The notes under the pieces: generated by a model
Told to the model about the DNA's origin: nothing
The model's input: the letters and a program-made list of their open reading frames with translations, nothing else
Databases searched by the model: none
Program-made: the position numbers and the translations under genes
Assembly: GCA_015179125.1 (NCBI GenBank)
Contig: WHVA01000222.1
Span: forward strand, 108,346-172,345
Source of the DNA: Gautieria morchelliformis
Taxonomy: Eukaryota; Basidiomycota; Agaricomycetes; Gomphales; Gomphaceae
Direction of reading: 5' to 3'
DNA length: 64,000 nt
Shown here: positions 19,967 through 31,423 of the stretch, in pieces
Position numbering within the stretch: position 1 is the first letter of the stretch
Layout of the letters: the number at the start of each line of letters is the position of its first letter

Positions 19967-20401
19967 TCAACACTCTCCCACGATTTGACAATCGCTAATC
20001 CCCATTTTTGAGGGCAGCTTCTGATGTTGTTCGCGGGGTAGAGACTTCGTCAGGATGTCGGCCGCGTTCTCCTTCGTTGGTACAGCAGATATCTCCACAA
20101 TTCCCTTCTTGATGCAGTCACGGATGTAGTGATACTTGTCATCTATATGCTTTGTTTGCTTGTGAAAAACAGTGTTTGTGGCGATAGCGCAAGCACCTAG
20201 CGAGTCTGAGAAGATGTCGAGGGGTAATTCAATTTCGAAGTCGAGTTGCTGGAGTAATGATATGGTCCATTGAGCGTTCTTCATGCATTCCATCAGGGCC
20301 ATGTATTCAGCTTCTGTTGAGGACAGGGTGACTGTCCGTTGTTTCTGCGTGGCCCATGCGATGGAGCCTCCTGCCAGGATGAAGACAGGGCTGTCCACAA
20401 G
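19967..20401 (-). pseudogene. Ty1/Copia polyprotein, RNase H domain fragment
   Basis: The minus strand encodes the C-terminal part of a Copia pol protein: SIAWATQKQ, TLSSTEAEYMAL (the catalytic-glutamate motif), a D-containing IFSDSLGA, HIDDKYHYIRD and the terminal VPTKENAADILTKSL. The stop at 19,967 is the natural end of pol. The upstream reverse transcriptase, integrase and gag are missing; the sequence breaks at about 20,402 into a GC-rich stretch with three AAGTCCAGGT motifs, after which a LINE copy begins. This family differs from the Copia at 57-59 kb. Confidence 0.9.
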
Positions 20402-20524
20402 TCCAGGTTCCTGCAGGTGACTCGCAGTTCAACCTGCGATTTTAACCTGCAGATCCAACTCCCACAAGTCCAGGTGACCCGGCGCCTAAAAACCTGGCAA
20501 GTCCAGGTTTGGCCTTTGGAATTT

Positions 20525-22107
20525 TCAAGGAACTGGAGCAGCAGCTGAGTGCAGCCCAGCTCCAAGTTACCCTGGTCCACGCTGCCTCAAAAAGGCCGCG
20601 ACATGACCCGGCCACAGACCCAGTGGCCGGGCCATCTTCACCTCGCGCGACGGCGCCGTTGCCGGCGCGCGCAACATCGGGGCTCGCGTCCCAATTGTCG
20701 GCGCCGACTCCGACCACGACAACAACGGAAGGGCAGAGCGCACCTTCCGACTCTGCGTACAGCGTCCCAGATGGATGGGAGTCAGACTCGTCCGTCTGGA
20801 AGACGTACGACCCCGAACGGGCACAGCGGCTGGCAGAGCAGCCAAAGAAAAAGCGCAAGAAATTGCGCGGCTCCCTCCACACCGTCAATGGGCTAGCCAT
20901 TGCAAAGGAAAGCGCAATCAGCGCTTACCTAGCGGCGTCATCGTCGCACACCATCAACGACCCCGCCCTTCAGCGGCGGGTAGCACAGGTCGAGGCCCAG
21001 TACATCGGGCCTGGCGTGGCCCTACATCCGCCGGCGGGGACAGTTGAGTCGGTTCATCCTCCATACCCGGGGGAGGGAAGGCTCATCCCACTCGGAGATC
21101 CACCGATCTCCGAGACGGGCCTCCTACCACGACCGGTAGGAAAGGCCCAACAACGTCGTACCCAATGGTACGACGTCTGCCCGCTCGACGAACCCCACTT
21201 CGTCGAACTCATAGCGCGGGCAAAAGAAACGCCGCAGATCGCGCGTACGCGCGAGATGATCGGCGTGTTCAAAAGCATCGAGCGCGAATAACGCGCTCGC
21301 AATCCCAAAAGGGATTGTCTCGTGATAGCGGGCAGTACCCCGCACAACATCGCGGCCATTCTAAAGGGTTGGATACACAACCCTGAAGGCATCCCCTCCG
21401 CCATCCATGACAACGCGGATGGCACCTTCAACCTAGACGACATGGACGTCTGGATGTGGTTGAAGGCCCTTGCACCCCGGGTCAAAGGGGTCGCATCACC
21501 GCTCAGGGCGAGGCTACTCGACCTCTTCGGCTCGACGGACCAATGGTCGAGCCTCGTCGACGCCAGGGAAGTGCTGACGCCTCAGAGCACCACCCTGCGG
21601 CTCTCAATCACAGGCCCATTCCCTGTGGAGGGCCGGGCTGGCCCCGACATCCCACTCGCGGAGATCATGAGATGGTTGGCCCGCTACGCGGGAGTCACTC
21701 GTGAGCGAGCGGCGCGCATTGAACATTACGTTCAGCGCAGCATCACCGGCGCGGCATTCAGCGCCGCCGCCCGTGAGGGCCAACAAAAGGTCATCGAGAC
21801 CAGCCACATGAGGGCCGCAGTGCCGTGACCCCTCACTCACGCTCAGCTCGACCAAGAGCTGGCGCGCTTCCGGCCCCCTCCTCAAACGGAGGACCCGGCT
21901 GTTGAGGCCATGCTCCGCGAGGACGCGGGCCCCAGCGCCCAAGCGGAGACCGCCGCTAATGGTGAGGCCGACCAGCCTCACCCGATTGCCACCGATGACG
22001 CGGAGGTGCCCCCGGAGGAGTCACTTGCCCCTCCGGCCCCGTACGGCGACAACGTCATCATATCGGCCACTCTAGAGGACTCCCTCATGGACGACCTCTA
22101 TGAGTAG
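20525..22107 (+). pseudogene. LINE ORF1 (gag-like), copy 1, 5'-truncated with two stop codons
   Basis: The frame starts inside the family's coiled coil (KELEQQLSAAQLQ) and runs through a Ser/Thr/Pro-rich segment, a basic patch (PKKKRKKLRGS), and a conserved globular region with WYDVCPLDEPHF, GWIHNPEGIPSAI and DDMDVWMWLKAL, ending SLMDDLYE at 22,107. In-frame stops lie at 21,289-21,291 (TAA where copy 2 has CAA) and 21,826-21,828. The 5' end is truncated at about 20,525 compared with the copy at 61,600-63,845, as expected after target-primed reverse transcription. The product would be the RNA-binding ORF1 protein of a non-LTR retrotransposon; this role is inferred from the layout, since I do not recognise a named domain. 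Confidence 0.7.
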
Positions 22108-22358
22108 GCGTTAACCCCTATAGTTGTCTATAGAGGGGGAGGGTGTAAATAACCCGTGTATCTACATGTACATTAGTTATTACATAATCCCAGTGGGCCC
22201 CTTAGGGACCCACTGTATAGTTTATGCGTGGGAACCGGCTAGCGGTCCCGATCGCATCTTACTCTTACCTGTCACTACGTAGCATTCAGAATACCACTCA
22301 TTGGTCAAGTTCTGCAGTGCCCTTGTGATACAAGGTCCTAAGATCGACATCTTTACAG
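22108..22358 (+). mobile_element. LINE 3' untranslated tail, copy 1
   Basis: From the stop codon to ...ATCGACATCTTTACA this tail is nearly identical to the reverse complements of 61,612-61,854 and, more loosely, 37,955-38,200. Shared landmarks are TATAGTTGTCTATAGAGGGGGAGG, AGTGGGCCCCTTAGGGACCCACT and CCACTCATTGGTCAAGTTC. There is no poly(A) tail; all copies end close to CATCTTTACA. Confidence 0.85.
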
Positions 22359-25300
22359 GTTGCCCTTACAAAGTTGTCCAGAAGCAGCATCCCCTTCTTC
22401 AGCTGCAAGTGAAGTGTGCTCCTTAATGTAAAGTATGTACTCATCATCTGAATCCTCTGAATCATCTGCAACCGTGATGGCGGCCTTCACCCTTCGGTAT
22501 GCAGATTTGAGAGTGTGGAGTCGAGAAGCCTTATTTTTAGATTTTTGTCCCATGTCCATGGCTCAGACTGTTCAAATATACTATTATGATGGGTAGGCCT
22601 TGGAGTGGCAGTGCAATGTTTTTCCTTCGAGCCACAGCTGACAAATATGTCACGTGATCCATCACGTGACCACCAAATTCTGGCGGTCCAAATACTGACA
22701 TTGCGTAGAATCACTCTAGGACATCAAAAAAATAATTTGGAATTTTTCTTGTGTCACACTTAGAACATCATATATCTCGTCCAATAATATAGATATTTCC
22801 CAAGTCTCTCCTAGAAGTTGTAGCTATGCATAACCCAAAGAGACTCTAGGAGTTTGGCAAAAAAATTCTGCCTTCCAGTTTTATTGAGCTCACCGTCGGA
22901 TGGTCCTGTGCTTACGTAAAGATGCCGCATTTAAACGACTTCTATCTTACAATTAGGCACTGCTCATCAGTGTCCAATCACTACTTAGAAGTTCAAATTA
23001 TAAGTATATCAGTCACTGGTATCAAGTGCTAGTATACACTGCTGTAGGAGCTGAAAAAAGAACACATTCCAGGCAGCAGCTCATTGCTGCCCAGCTATAG
23101 ACAGTGTACCTACAATGATGGGAACAAGGGCAAAATTTGGTTGTACTCAAGGTAGCGAAAGGCATGAAGCAGATGGTAGGACGACGAGTACGCAGCCAAA
23201 CACTCGGACAAGGGGTACCGTAAGTCTGAGTGGAGACGTTTCAAAGCACGAGACTTACTTGTGAAAATGAGACAAGGGTGGAATAGCGGACATTGAGACG
23301 TGCTGTAGGATGATAAATACGAAGTGGCTTTGGCAAAGGTTGGTTCGTCTGAATTGCCAGTCCGTGAGCCGGGGATTTCAATCGTCGTGAATTGGTCAGT
23401 ATTAGTGAGAGATGCGCAGACTCAGCTTACAACAAACCATGCCGGGAATGGGGGAAGACACGCGCACCAAGTTAGTTTGGTCTTTGTTGGTGAGGGCAGC
23501 GTCGTGCTTACGATCAGACGCCACGGGACGGAGCACCAGTGGCCACGATTGGGTGCTGGGTGTGGATGAAACAGGGTGGGGCGCAGATGGACATGCGAGT
23601 GCACGGCGCATTGGGTGCGAGCGACGTCCGATGGGACGTGTTGAACCACGGTGCCACGCGTTGTGTGACAACGGGCAGCAGCGTGCGGTGCCGATCGAGG
23701 GTGGGTGCGAGAGGGCGCGAGTGCTGCAAAGGGTAATTGCCAGCGTGGACTGCCGAAAGTCAGCGGCGCGTTGATGCCGGCCGGCACAAGGCCCGGTGAA
23801 CCGTGTATTACTGGTAGATGACGCTGCAGGCGCCAGACGCTGTTCCAGAACGGATGGGCGCAGAGCGGCTGCTCACCTTTGTTCTCCCAGACTATATTCA
23901 TCGATGGACTGATGTCCGCGATAGGATATGCTTTGATTATCGATCTGGGCTCTGGCTGTGCTATCTGCAACGCACGGACCAACATACAATCATGCTACAT
24001 AAGGAACATCCGTCCTATCTCTCTCGTGTTGCGAGCCACGTCATCCCGGCGCCTGTCGCGAGCTCATCCTCTATATAAGCAGCCCCCCCCAAGCCTCTCT
24101 CTCACCGAGCAGCCCCAGCTACGACCGGTCGCATATCGCGCTTCTTGCAAGGATGCTAGCTGATTTCGTGCGGGGCCCGTCGTACGCTCGTCTCTCTCGT
24201 CGCTGACTGCCTTCTCATCGCAAGCATAGTCTCTCTCACCCTCAACCCCTCGCGAAGTCCCCTCTCACCCTTCAAGGATGCGCGGATCACGTCCGGTCGT
24301 AGATGGTTCCAACGTGCTGAGACGCTAGCCTCTATTCGAGGTCAGGTCTTCGCTTGTGGGTAGTCCCTCCCACCTTGGTAAGCCACCGTCTTCTTTGATG
24401 TCGAGTCTTACTGATTGCGGTCGGTCAGCTTCAAGGTGGATCGCTGTCCTCAATTGCGTTCTTCACCCAGACGCATTCTGTGGACCATCGAGGCCTCTCC
24501 GGTAGCCGTTGCCGCCCACTGACCTTCGTGTAGCTCCCTTTCACCTGTGTTCGTGCTGGCCATAGCCTCATTCGACGTTGTTGTCCACCACTCCTTTATG
24601 GATACATCCCTACGGCACGACGCCGTACTTCTTTATGTATTGCCATCTACTACCATGGCACGGTGCCGTACGTCTACACGTATGTATTTCGCCCTCTGTG
24701 TTGTCCTTGCTCTTCGACTGCTGAACATCCTGCAGCACGACGCTGAACACTGTCAACCATCTAGTTCGCCCATCGGGTTCTACGTGACTGTGGATTCTGC
24801 AAAGGGTACGTCGCCTCGTTAGATGTCGGGAGTTCTCAAGCTGACTTGCGCTGCAGATGACCCATGTTATGGAGATTCTCTATCATTGGAGTAGGGACGG
24901 TCACCACGTGGATGAGAGTGGTGTGCCCGGTGCCCTGGGGTAGTGTAAAAGGGATTGTTGATTGGCTTGGTCGTCTTCAGACGTATTCAAAGTACATAAC
25001 GTTGTGACGTGGCTATGCAATCATGAATCGGGACTCTTGGCGTGTGAGTTAAGCGTTCGCAAGGTACCGACGAGGTTGAGACGCTGCGCAGTAGGCTCAA
25101 ACACGTCGCGGCGTCTCCGGGGAGAGCGCCGTGACTATAGGATTGGTGCCGGAACACCGTACTGTAAAATACAAGGAAAATTGGGAAGGGAGAACGGGAG
25201 GGTAGATGAAAGAAACACAGCGGTGGTGAAAAGAACACTTGAGACAATACAATGACTTTTCCTTACTTATATCCGATAGAGAGACAAACAGGGGCAGGAT

Positions 25301-25524
25301 CGAGAGACACGCATTACTAATACAGCCGGTTCTGCTCTGCGGGCTGCCCTGAGGCTGTCAACGCACGAGCTGGTGCCTAGCCAACCGCGGACGGTTCACG
25401 AAGGCAAAGAGAGAAGGGAGCGCAGGCTGGCAGGTCCCTCGACGGTTAGATGCGTGAAAATCATAGATTTAAACCACAAACAATGGCTTGGCTACGGTTG
25501 AAAACTCAGAAGCACGACGCAATA
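22359..25524. other. No confidently supportable gene; repeat-derived and intergenic DNA
   Basis: Short frames only. A minus-strand frame (22,353-22,559) has an acidic DDSEDSDDEY stretch but no recognised domain. A dispersed repeat copy lies at about 22,909-22,985. At about 24,066-24,075 a TATATAAG box precedes a long pyrimidine-rich stretch (CTCTCTCAC, CCCTCTCACCC), the look of a fungal promoter or LTR, but I find no gene downstream. The right end is the AATA target duplication of the CACTA element. Confidence 0.4.
22909..22985. repeat. Dispersed repeat fragment, copy 2
   Basis: GATGCCGCATTTAAACGACT and its neighbours match the segment at 33-112 in the same orientation. CACGTGA pairs upstream (22,652-22,672) also match sequence upstream of copy 1. 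Family unknown. Confidence 0.5.
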
Positions 25525-25587
25525 CACTGTAGAAAACTCCGACATTAGATTTCGGTACCTTTTACACAAACGGTAATATTCAGTACC

Positions 25588-25669
25588 TTTGAGCACTGAC
25601 AAATCAGTGCTCAAAAATATCATTAAATGAGCACCAAAAATAAGTGCTTTGGAGCACTGAATTTCAGAT
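25588..25669. repeat. CACTA left subterminal repeats with a 12-bp palindrome
   Basis: TTTGAGCACTGA (25,588-25,599) and TCAGTGCTCAAA (25,604-25,615) form a perfect 12-bp stem with a 4-nt loop. GAGCACC, AAGTGCT and GAGCACTGA follow within 55 bp. The right subterminal region (about 31,815-32,055) has AAGTGCT, CACTGAAA and AAGTGCTCC. Such clustered motifs are the usual binding sites for a CACTA transposase or its partner protein. Confidence 0.7.
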
Positions 25670-26084
25670 ACTAAAAAACATGCAAGTATGTGAAAAAAAT
25701 TTTTTGAAACGCGATCGCCCTCTTCACTCGGCCGTCATAGCCCCACTTAGACATCCATCCACAGAGGTTGTATATCGTGCAAGCCGAGTGATTATGCGCC
25801 ATAGGGCCGATGAATCCGGAAAGTATTGGCCGTTGAACTGTTTGCTGGAATCGGATGGTGCGTGGACGGCGATGGAATTGACCATGGTGGAGAGATGCTC
25901 GCGGGTGAAGGTATCAATTTGAAATTGGAAAAGTCGCAGCCGTGGGTCAGTCGGGGGTGCCTCGGGGAGGAACTCAGCGTGCAGTTGGCTGGCCTTAGAT
26001 CGACAGGCTGCAGTGATTGTGCGTTGTAGGTTAGTGACGTACAAGTTAATGTACATAAATGCCAGATATACGCACCAGATTCCT

Positions 26085-29000
26085 CTATTGCTCCTCTTGC
26101 TGCACGGGATCCACGAAGACTGTGCGTGCATAGTCTCCACTCCTGTCCACGATTCCCCACTCGTTACCTCGCCTGACTCGTCCTACCACGCACTCAACTG
26201 TGCGTAAATCAATCACGATCGGCGCCGTGGTCAAAGAGTAAGTGGTTACAACTTTGGTTGCATCCCGACCGCCTGTCGAACAAGGCATCACCAGGGCGAG
26301 GAGGTGACGTTTCGGCATCGCGATGTTGATACATGGTGCGCGACGTAGGACAACATCGATGATGCTTTCTAGTTGTCCATAGAATATCTGACGTATTTGC
26401 TCTGGTTCCGAGTCGCGTCCACGACGGTGATTTTGCACAAGGAGCGTGTACTACTCACGAGATTAGCCACAGATATGGAAACTTAGCAGGGTGAGAAGTA
26501 ACACACGCGGACAAAGGAAGAGTCGCGTGTAGTTTCAGCTTGGGCCTGGCTGACGGCACATGCAGCGCATATCTTGTCGCCACCATTAGCTATTCTTACC
26601 TTACCCCATTGGGTCATTGTCTCTGGTAGTACAGCTCTGATGTCCTTAGCCTCACATGTGTAGAGCAATGTGAGGTATTGACAGAGTCGTCGTCGCATGT
26701 CCACATCTGGCTTGAAGTTGAACTTGCGAGGGGCTCGAAGGATAGAATTGGGGTCTATCCATTGGCGATCAACCCCAGTGAGCAGATAATAGTATATGAC
26801 GCACATTCAGGGTAAGTCACTTCTGTAGATTTCAGCGCTCCCTCCATCGCACCAGATGACAGGTGATCCCAAACCCGTTGGTAGCATACTTTCAGCTGAG
26901 AAAGTTGTGCTGACCGCTTCATGTACATTGCAAGTGTGGCGTATGGATGGAGGCGTGAGTTTATACGAGATGAAAGCTTGCCGCAATAGCGTTCCATTGG
27001 GAATGCCCATGTAGTCCACCCAGGGCCACAGCGTCGGATGTATTCAGGCACATGAAGCAATGCATGAATGTTGAACGTGCATGCGAGCAAATTGGCTTCT
27101 TTGTAGCCATAATACCACCTGAAAGGAGATGTGAACTCGCCAAAGTGCGATCGGATTGAACATTGCACATACTTTTCGTATTGAGTAACCCATTTAATAA
27201 TCTTCCCTTCAAGGTCATCTATCTCCCCATGAGTAATAGAGAACTGTAAAAGGATCTTGATGATAGCCACTAGATCACAAAAGTGTCGGTAATACTTGTC
27301 CTTGGGGAAGCGGCCCCGAAGAACGAAGGGTCCGACATATTGAACCCAGAACGACCAGAACTCCGCCTTGTACTTTGAGTTTGATATGTCAGGGAGTGCG
27401 CCGACAAATTCTGAAGGAAGTGTCTTGTGGGCTTCTGCGGTTTCGAGGCCAATCTGCTCCCAAACACTTTGGGCTAAACGGTAGCCGGCATCAGCTGGTT
27501 CGATACCTTTGAATTTCCCTGAGCCCGTCCATTGTTGTTGTAGTAATGGACATATATTTTCGAAAACCAAGTGCATTAGATCGTGAGGGAAAGAATCGGG
27601 GAAGGACAGGCCGGGAATCCGGAGGACCTTGGAAAGACGATTAACGCCGTAGTGGGTCGAGAGTCAATCCCGATGGCGTTGAGTGTCAGCCTGTGCGATC
27701 TCAATTAGCTGGTCTTGCAAGGTGGCTCGGGTGCGTAATGGCAGCTCGCAGGGATTCCAACCATCGTCCTGGTTTGGTCCAGGGTGCCGTGGGGCACGTA
27801 AAGCAGCGTAGTAAGTCACCTTGTTGTTCCGTTTCATCGGCGATCCTCTGATCATACAGAGCCTGCAGGGTGCGTAACCGTTGTGGCCTTTCAGGCACAG
27901 GAACTTGGACATGGCCGGCAGGTCACCAGAGAACAAAATTAGGTATGCATGGAGATCAAAACTTGCACCAAGTTGGGCATCATAGGTGCGTACTCCGTGT
28001 GCGAGCTTGTATAATTCTTCTCGCAGTGGGATGAAAAAGGAGTCGAGGAGTTTGGGAGAATGGGGGCCAGGGATAACAGCAATCGGGAATAAATTTTCGA
28101 GCCGAGTGCGTATTTCAGGGGGGAGGTTGAAGTTGATCAGAATAATGGGCCATGCAGAATTGCTCTTCTTCTTTCCCAAAGCAGGACGAACAGCAAAGAC
28201 CTAGTTCCATCGTTCAGTCATTCAGTTAGTGTAAGATATGTAGATGTGACGTACCTGGAACCCATCAGTGGAGCCACCAAGCGCTATGTCTCTGCTGTCG
28301 GAGAAATATTTGTGACCAAGCCGTGCACCCTCCACTTCAACGTAGGCGTGGAGTAGACTTTGATAATGTGACCCGTCGAACACATCACTTACTTCACCCT
28401 CGATCGATTCACGAGTGGCTCGGTACTTCAGCCGCTCAATCATCGGCAGTGACTCATACCAGGCTATAAGTCGAGGTATGATCGGGAGGTAGGGGAATCG
28501 TGCGATTGGTTTACCATTAGCATGGTAGCGAGGTCGGTGGCACTCGGGGCAATGCGTGTCATCCTTGTGTGAGTCCATGAATAGGCAGCATGACCGATCA
28601 CACATGTCATAAAAGATCGGGGTAACGCCTGATAGTAGTTCTATCCGTCGATACATAAGATATTCTGTGTCCATATTGAGCTTGTGCCGAAAGAAACGGC
28701 GGAGGTTGTTGTATGTTGACCGAGGGAGACCGGAGCCTTCCATGCGCAATGCGAATGCACTAATATGGTCCATATCATCATCAGTAAGTTCATGCTCGCC
28801 TAGATATCCCACTTAGTAAATATGTCACACAAGCTTCACACACTCACGTAATTCATGCAATTGAGCTTGCCATTCGTCACCATATCGTTCTTGAAGGACA
28901 CGAACAGATTGTCTTCGGTGATGTCATCATCGTATTCTTCTTCCTCTTCCTCCTCCCCCTCTGATTCATCTTCATCTTCCTCCTCAACCTCGATGTGGCC

Positions 29001-29294
29001 CCATGGGAATGGTTGGTCATCTTCAGACTGTCCCGTGTCCGAGTCCGAGTCTGAGGTCACTTGAGCAACAGTATCAGTGTGGTCTGAGATTGGATCTTGA
29101 TCAACTGTGTCATCGTCAGGTTTGTAGTTTGCAAAGTCTGGTTGACTGTGCCTGTCGGCTCCACCGTCTGATCCGGATTCTGAGGGGTCAAGCGCTCTAG
29201 CTTTTTTTAGAAGGTGTCGGTGTCGTCGACGTTGGCGACTGCTGATAGGTTTTGTGCATGTAGGAATACACAGACATGGGCGGGTGTCTGGCAT
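26085..29294 (-). pseudogene. CACTA Tnp2-type transposase, one premature stop codon
   Basis: Five exons on the minus strand give about 1,000 residues: 29,294-28,848, about 28,812-28,255, 28,200-26,805, 26,754-26,507 and 26,450-26,085. The N-terminus has a Cys-rich CLCIPTCTKP and a long Asp/Glu stretch. Then come CPECHRPRY, ALGGSTDGF (first acidic position), LINFNLPPE, GDLPAMSKFLCLKGHNG with a CRLC motif (second), and DLMHLVFEN (third), then FPMERYCGKL, all usual for Tnp2/Transposase_21 proteins. Introns 2-4 use GTACGT, GTGCGT and GTGTGT donors and keep the frame. Two problems: an in-frame TGA at 27,664-27,666, and a first intron whose standard GTGAGT donor leaves the frame off by one, so a GTGTGT donor 4 nt further on, or a lesion, is needed. 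It would bind and cut the element ends in the nucleus. Confidence 0.85.
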
Positions 29295-29454
29295 TATGCT
29301 ATGTGCGTAGTCCAAAATTTCTCCAAGTGATTGAATCTCCGATGCAATAGAAATTCTAACTCCATTCTCCCGACCTCCACCCCGACTAACAGAAAAGAGG
29401 CTTCAACACGTTTTCACCAATCTTAGTCGTGTCCATTCTCAATAACTTGGCATA
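29295..29454. promoter_or_regulatory. Divergent promoter region of the CACTA element
   Basis: The 160 bp between the ATG of the transposase (29,294, minus) and the ATG of the companion gene (29,455, plus) must serve both genes. I see no clear TATA box. The head-to-head layout suggests coupled expression. Confidence 0.55.
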
Positions 29455-31423
29455 ATGGAGCGTGCCACAAGGAAAATGCAAAGTGAGTCTCATATTTGTG
29501 ATGTTATCGCGCGATCAATCCCCGCTCAACACCCTTACACGCATGTGCCAAAGGGCTCATTGAACAGATGATATCTGAAGGATTGGACCCCAAGACAGTG
29601 TTTCATTCGATTCCTAATGGTATGTCTCATTTCAAGTGAATACGACTCGCATGTAATGCACTGATATTGATGCTATGTCATAGCCGCTACTTCTCCTCCT
29701 GTGGACAACGACCCTGAAGACAGCGACTCAGGCAGATCTGAACTTACACCCCCTCCCTCCCACTATGACCCAGAACACAGCCATCAACCTGAGTCCATGG
29801 ATATTGACAGCAATTCTGGGGACATGTCTGAGGACGAAGAGCCATCATTTATTCACCCAGGTGACGTTGCCAGCCCTGATCATGGAAATGACAGTGCCCG
29901 TAGCAATAGCGATGACTCAGAATCTGAGGATGATGAAGATGATAACGATGATCGCAGCAGCAGCGATGACAACAGCAACCGCATCAATCATGACCAGCCA
30001 CCGAAAAATGAGAAGGCACGCATGGAGCAGCATGCCGACTTCACCCTGCTGGAACTTGAGAATAGCACAGGGCACATCGAGAAAATTCCGAAACCGGCGG
30101 GCACTGGTGGCCGTGACTACAATATTCGTGAAATGATGGGACTTGGAGCTGAGACTTCAGCGAATGCAAATTGGTACAGGGACATCTCGGTGAGTTATAA
30201 TTGAGGTACAAATATAAATATAATGATTTGTTCTTCTAGCGTTCTGTTCGTGAGTTCGCCAATAAATATCTCGATATACATCAATGCATGCGCAAGCAAC
30301 AACGCCGCCATCAAATGCTTGTGGATGAGAATGTAAGTCCTTATCTATGTATAAGTAGTCACCTCGGGATTGATGTAATGTATATAAACCAGGTGTTGCG
30401 AGTCCACCCTGTGCTCAGGCACTTCGACAACACCTGGCCAATTTATGCGCTTACCCAACAGTATCTCAAGAATATGGTCGAGCAATCACGGCAAGCGAAG
30501 AAGCGCAATGACAAACGAGTGTCCCACGAAGAGCCTACATCTGGGAATGCCACCGAAATCACCTCGACCACCAGCGTTACCATGCCTGTGTCCAGTTCCA
30601 AATCCAAGACGAAGAAGAAGGCCCATACGATTGTGGAGGTTGCGTCACAAGATGGCATAGGTAAACACACTCCAAAGGTGGCGAAGCAATGCCAGCCTAC
30701 TGTCAAAGTACGTATTCACTGCTACTCATCTCACTGTGGTCTAACCACGTTGCATTCTTACTTCACAGGCTCCATCGAAGGACAACACCACCAAGGGGAA
30801 ATCGGGTCACAATACCTCCCAGGTGATTTCATCGATAGGCGGTGTAGATTTCTTTTAACGAGATCCATTCTATAAGGACAAGCCTTCGAAATCCAAGAAA
30901 ACAGTCCGCCCCAAGCCTAACTACAAACCACCTGACAACCACGACATCAATCTCGATCTCGAGACCCTAGGGGTTAAAAAAACGAAAGGTAAACAGAAGC
31001 AAGCACCTCTCCCTGTCCCTCCTGCCGTCAATGTCTCAAAGAAGAGTGCAACAAACTCTATCAAGAAAGCCAAGAGGAAAATCATCGAAGACAGTGTTGA
31101 GGATGGTGTTGGCCCGGTAAGTCTGTCATTCCTTCGATTACATATTTTGATGCATTTATATATAGTCCAAACGCTACAAAACAGTCGATTCAATCCCAAA
31201 GAAGACCATAGAAGTAAAGGTAGGCCTATTATTATGCTCCTGGATGTCAAACTATGCTGATATCGCACAGGTGGTTCCGCCGGCACCATCTACATCTGCA
31301 GCCACTGCTGATGGAGCCAGGAAGTCCCAGCGCAAGGTAAGTAAGTGTATTCGATGCCGTTGCGCTATGCTGATGGAGACATAGTCGATCCCGTCTGCTA
31401 GAGCTCGTGGTGCCAACCCATGA
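29455..31423 (+). CDS. CACTA companion protein, ten exons, unknown function
   Basis: Ten exons with canonical GT-AG introns join into one open frame of 486 residues: 29,455-29,482; 29,554-29,619; 29,684-30,189; 30,240-30,332; 30,393-30,707; 30,769-30,822; 30,877-31,116; 31,166-31,219; 31,271-31,336; 31,385-31,423. The start is MERATRKM. Residues ~35-115 are rich in Asp, Glu and Ser; a central part has NIREMMGLGAETSANANWYRDI and VLRVHPVLRHFDNTWPIYAL; the C-terminal third is Lys/Pro/Ser-rich with many KK pairs, as in nuclear or DNA-binding tails. No enzyme motif is visible. It lies divergently from the transposase inside the same terminal repeats, so it is probably an element-encoded accessory factor comparable in position to TnpA-like proteins, but I see no sequence basis for homology. 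The open frame across ten exons argues it is or was recently functional. Confidence 0.8.

Noticed and set aside
24547-24822. Plus-strand frame after a TATA-like box as a small secreted protein
   Set aside because: The hydrophobic patch is weak, the start lies nearly 500 bp past the TATA box, and composition does not differ from the surrounding non-coding DNA.
28855-29200. Ser-rich plus-strand frame
   Set aside because: Antisense of the acidic Asp/Glu stretch in the CACTA transposase N-terminus.
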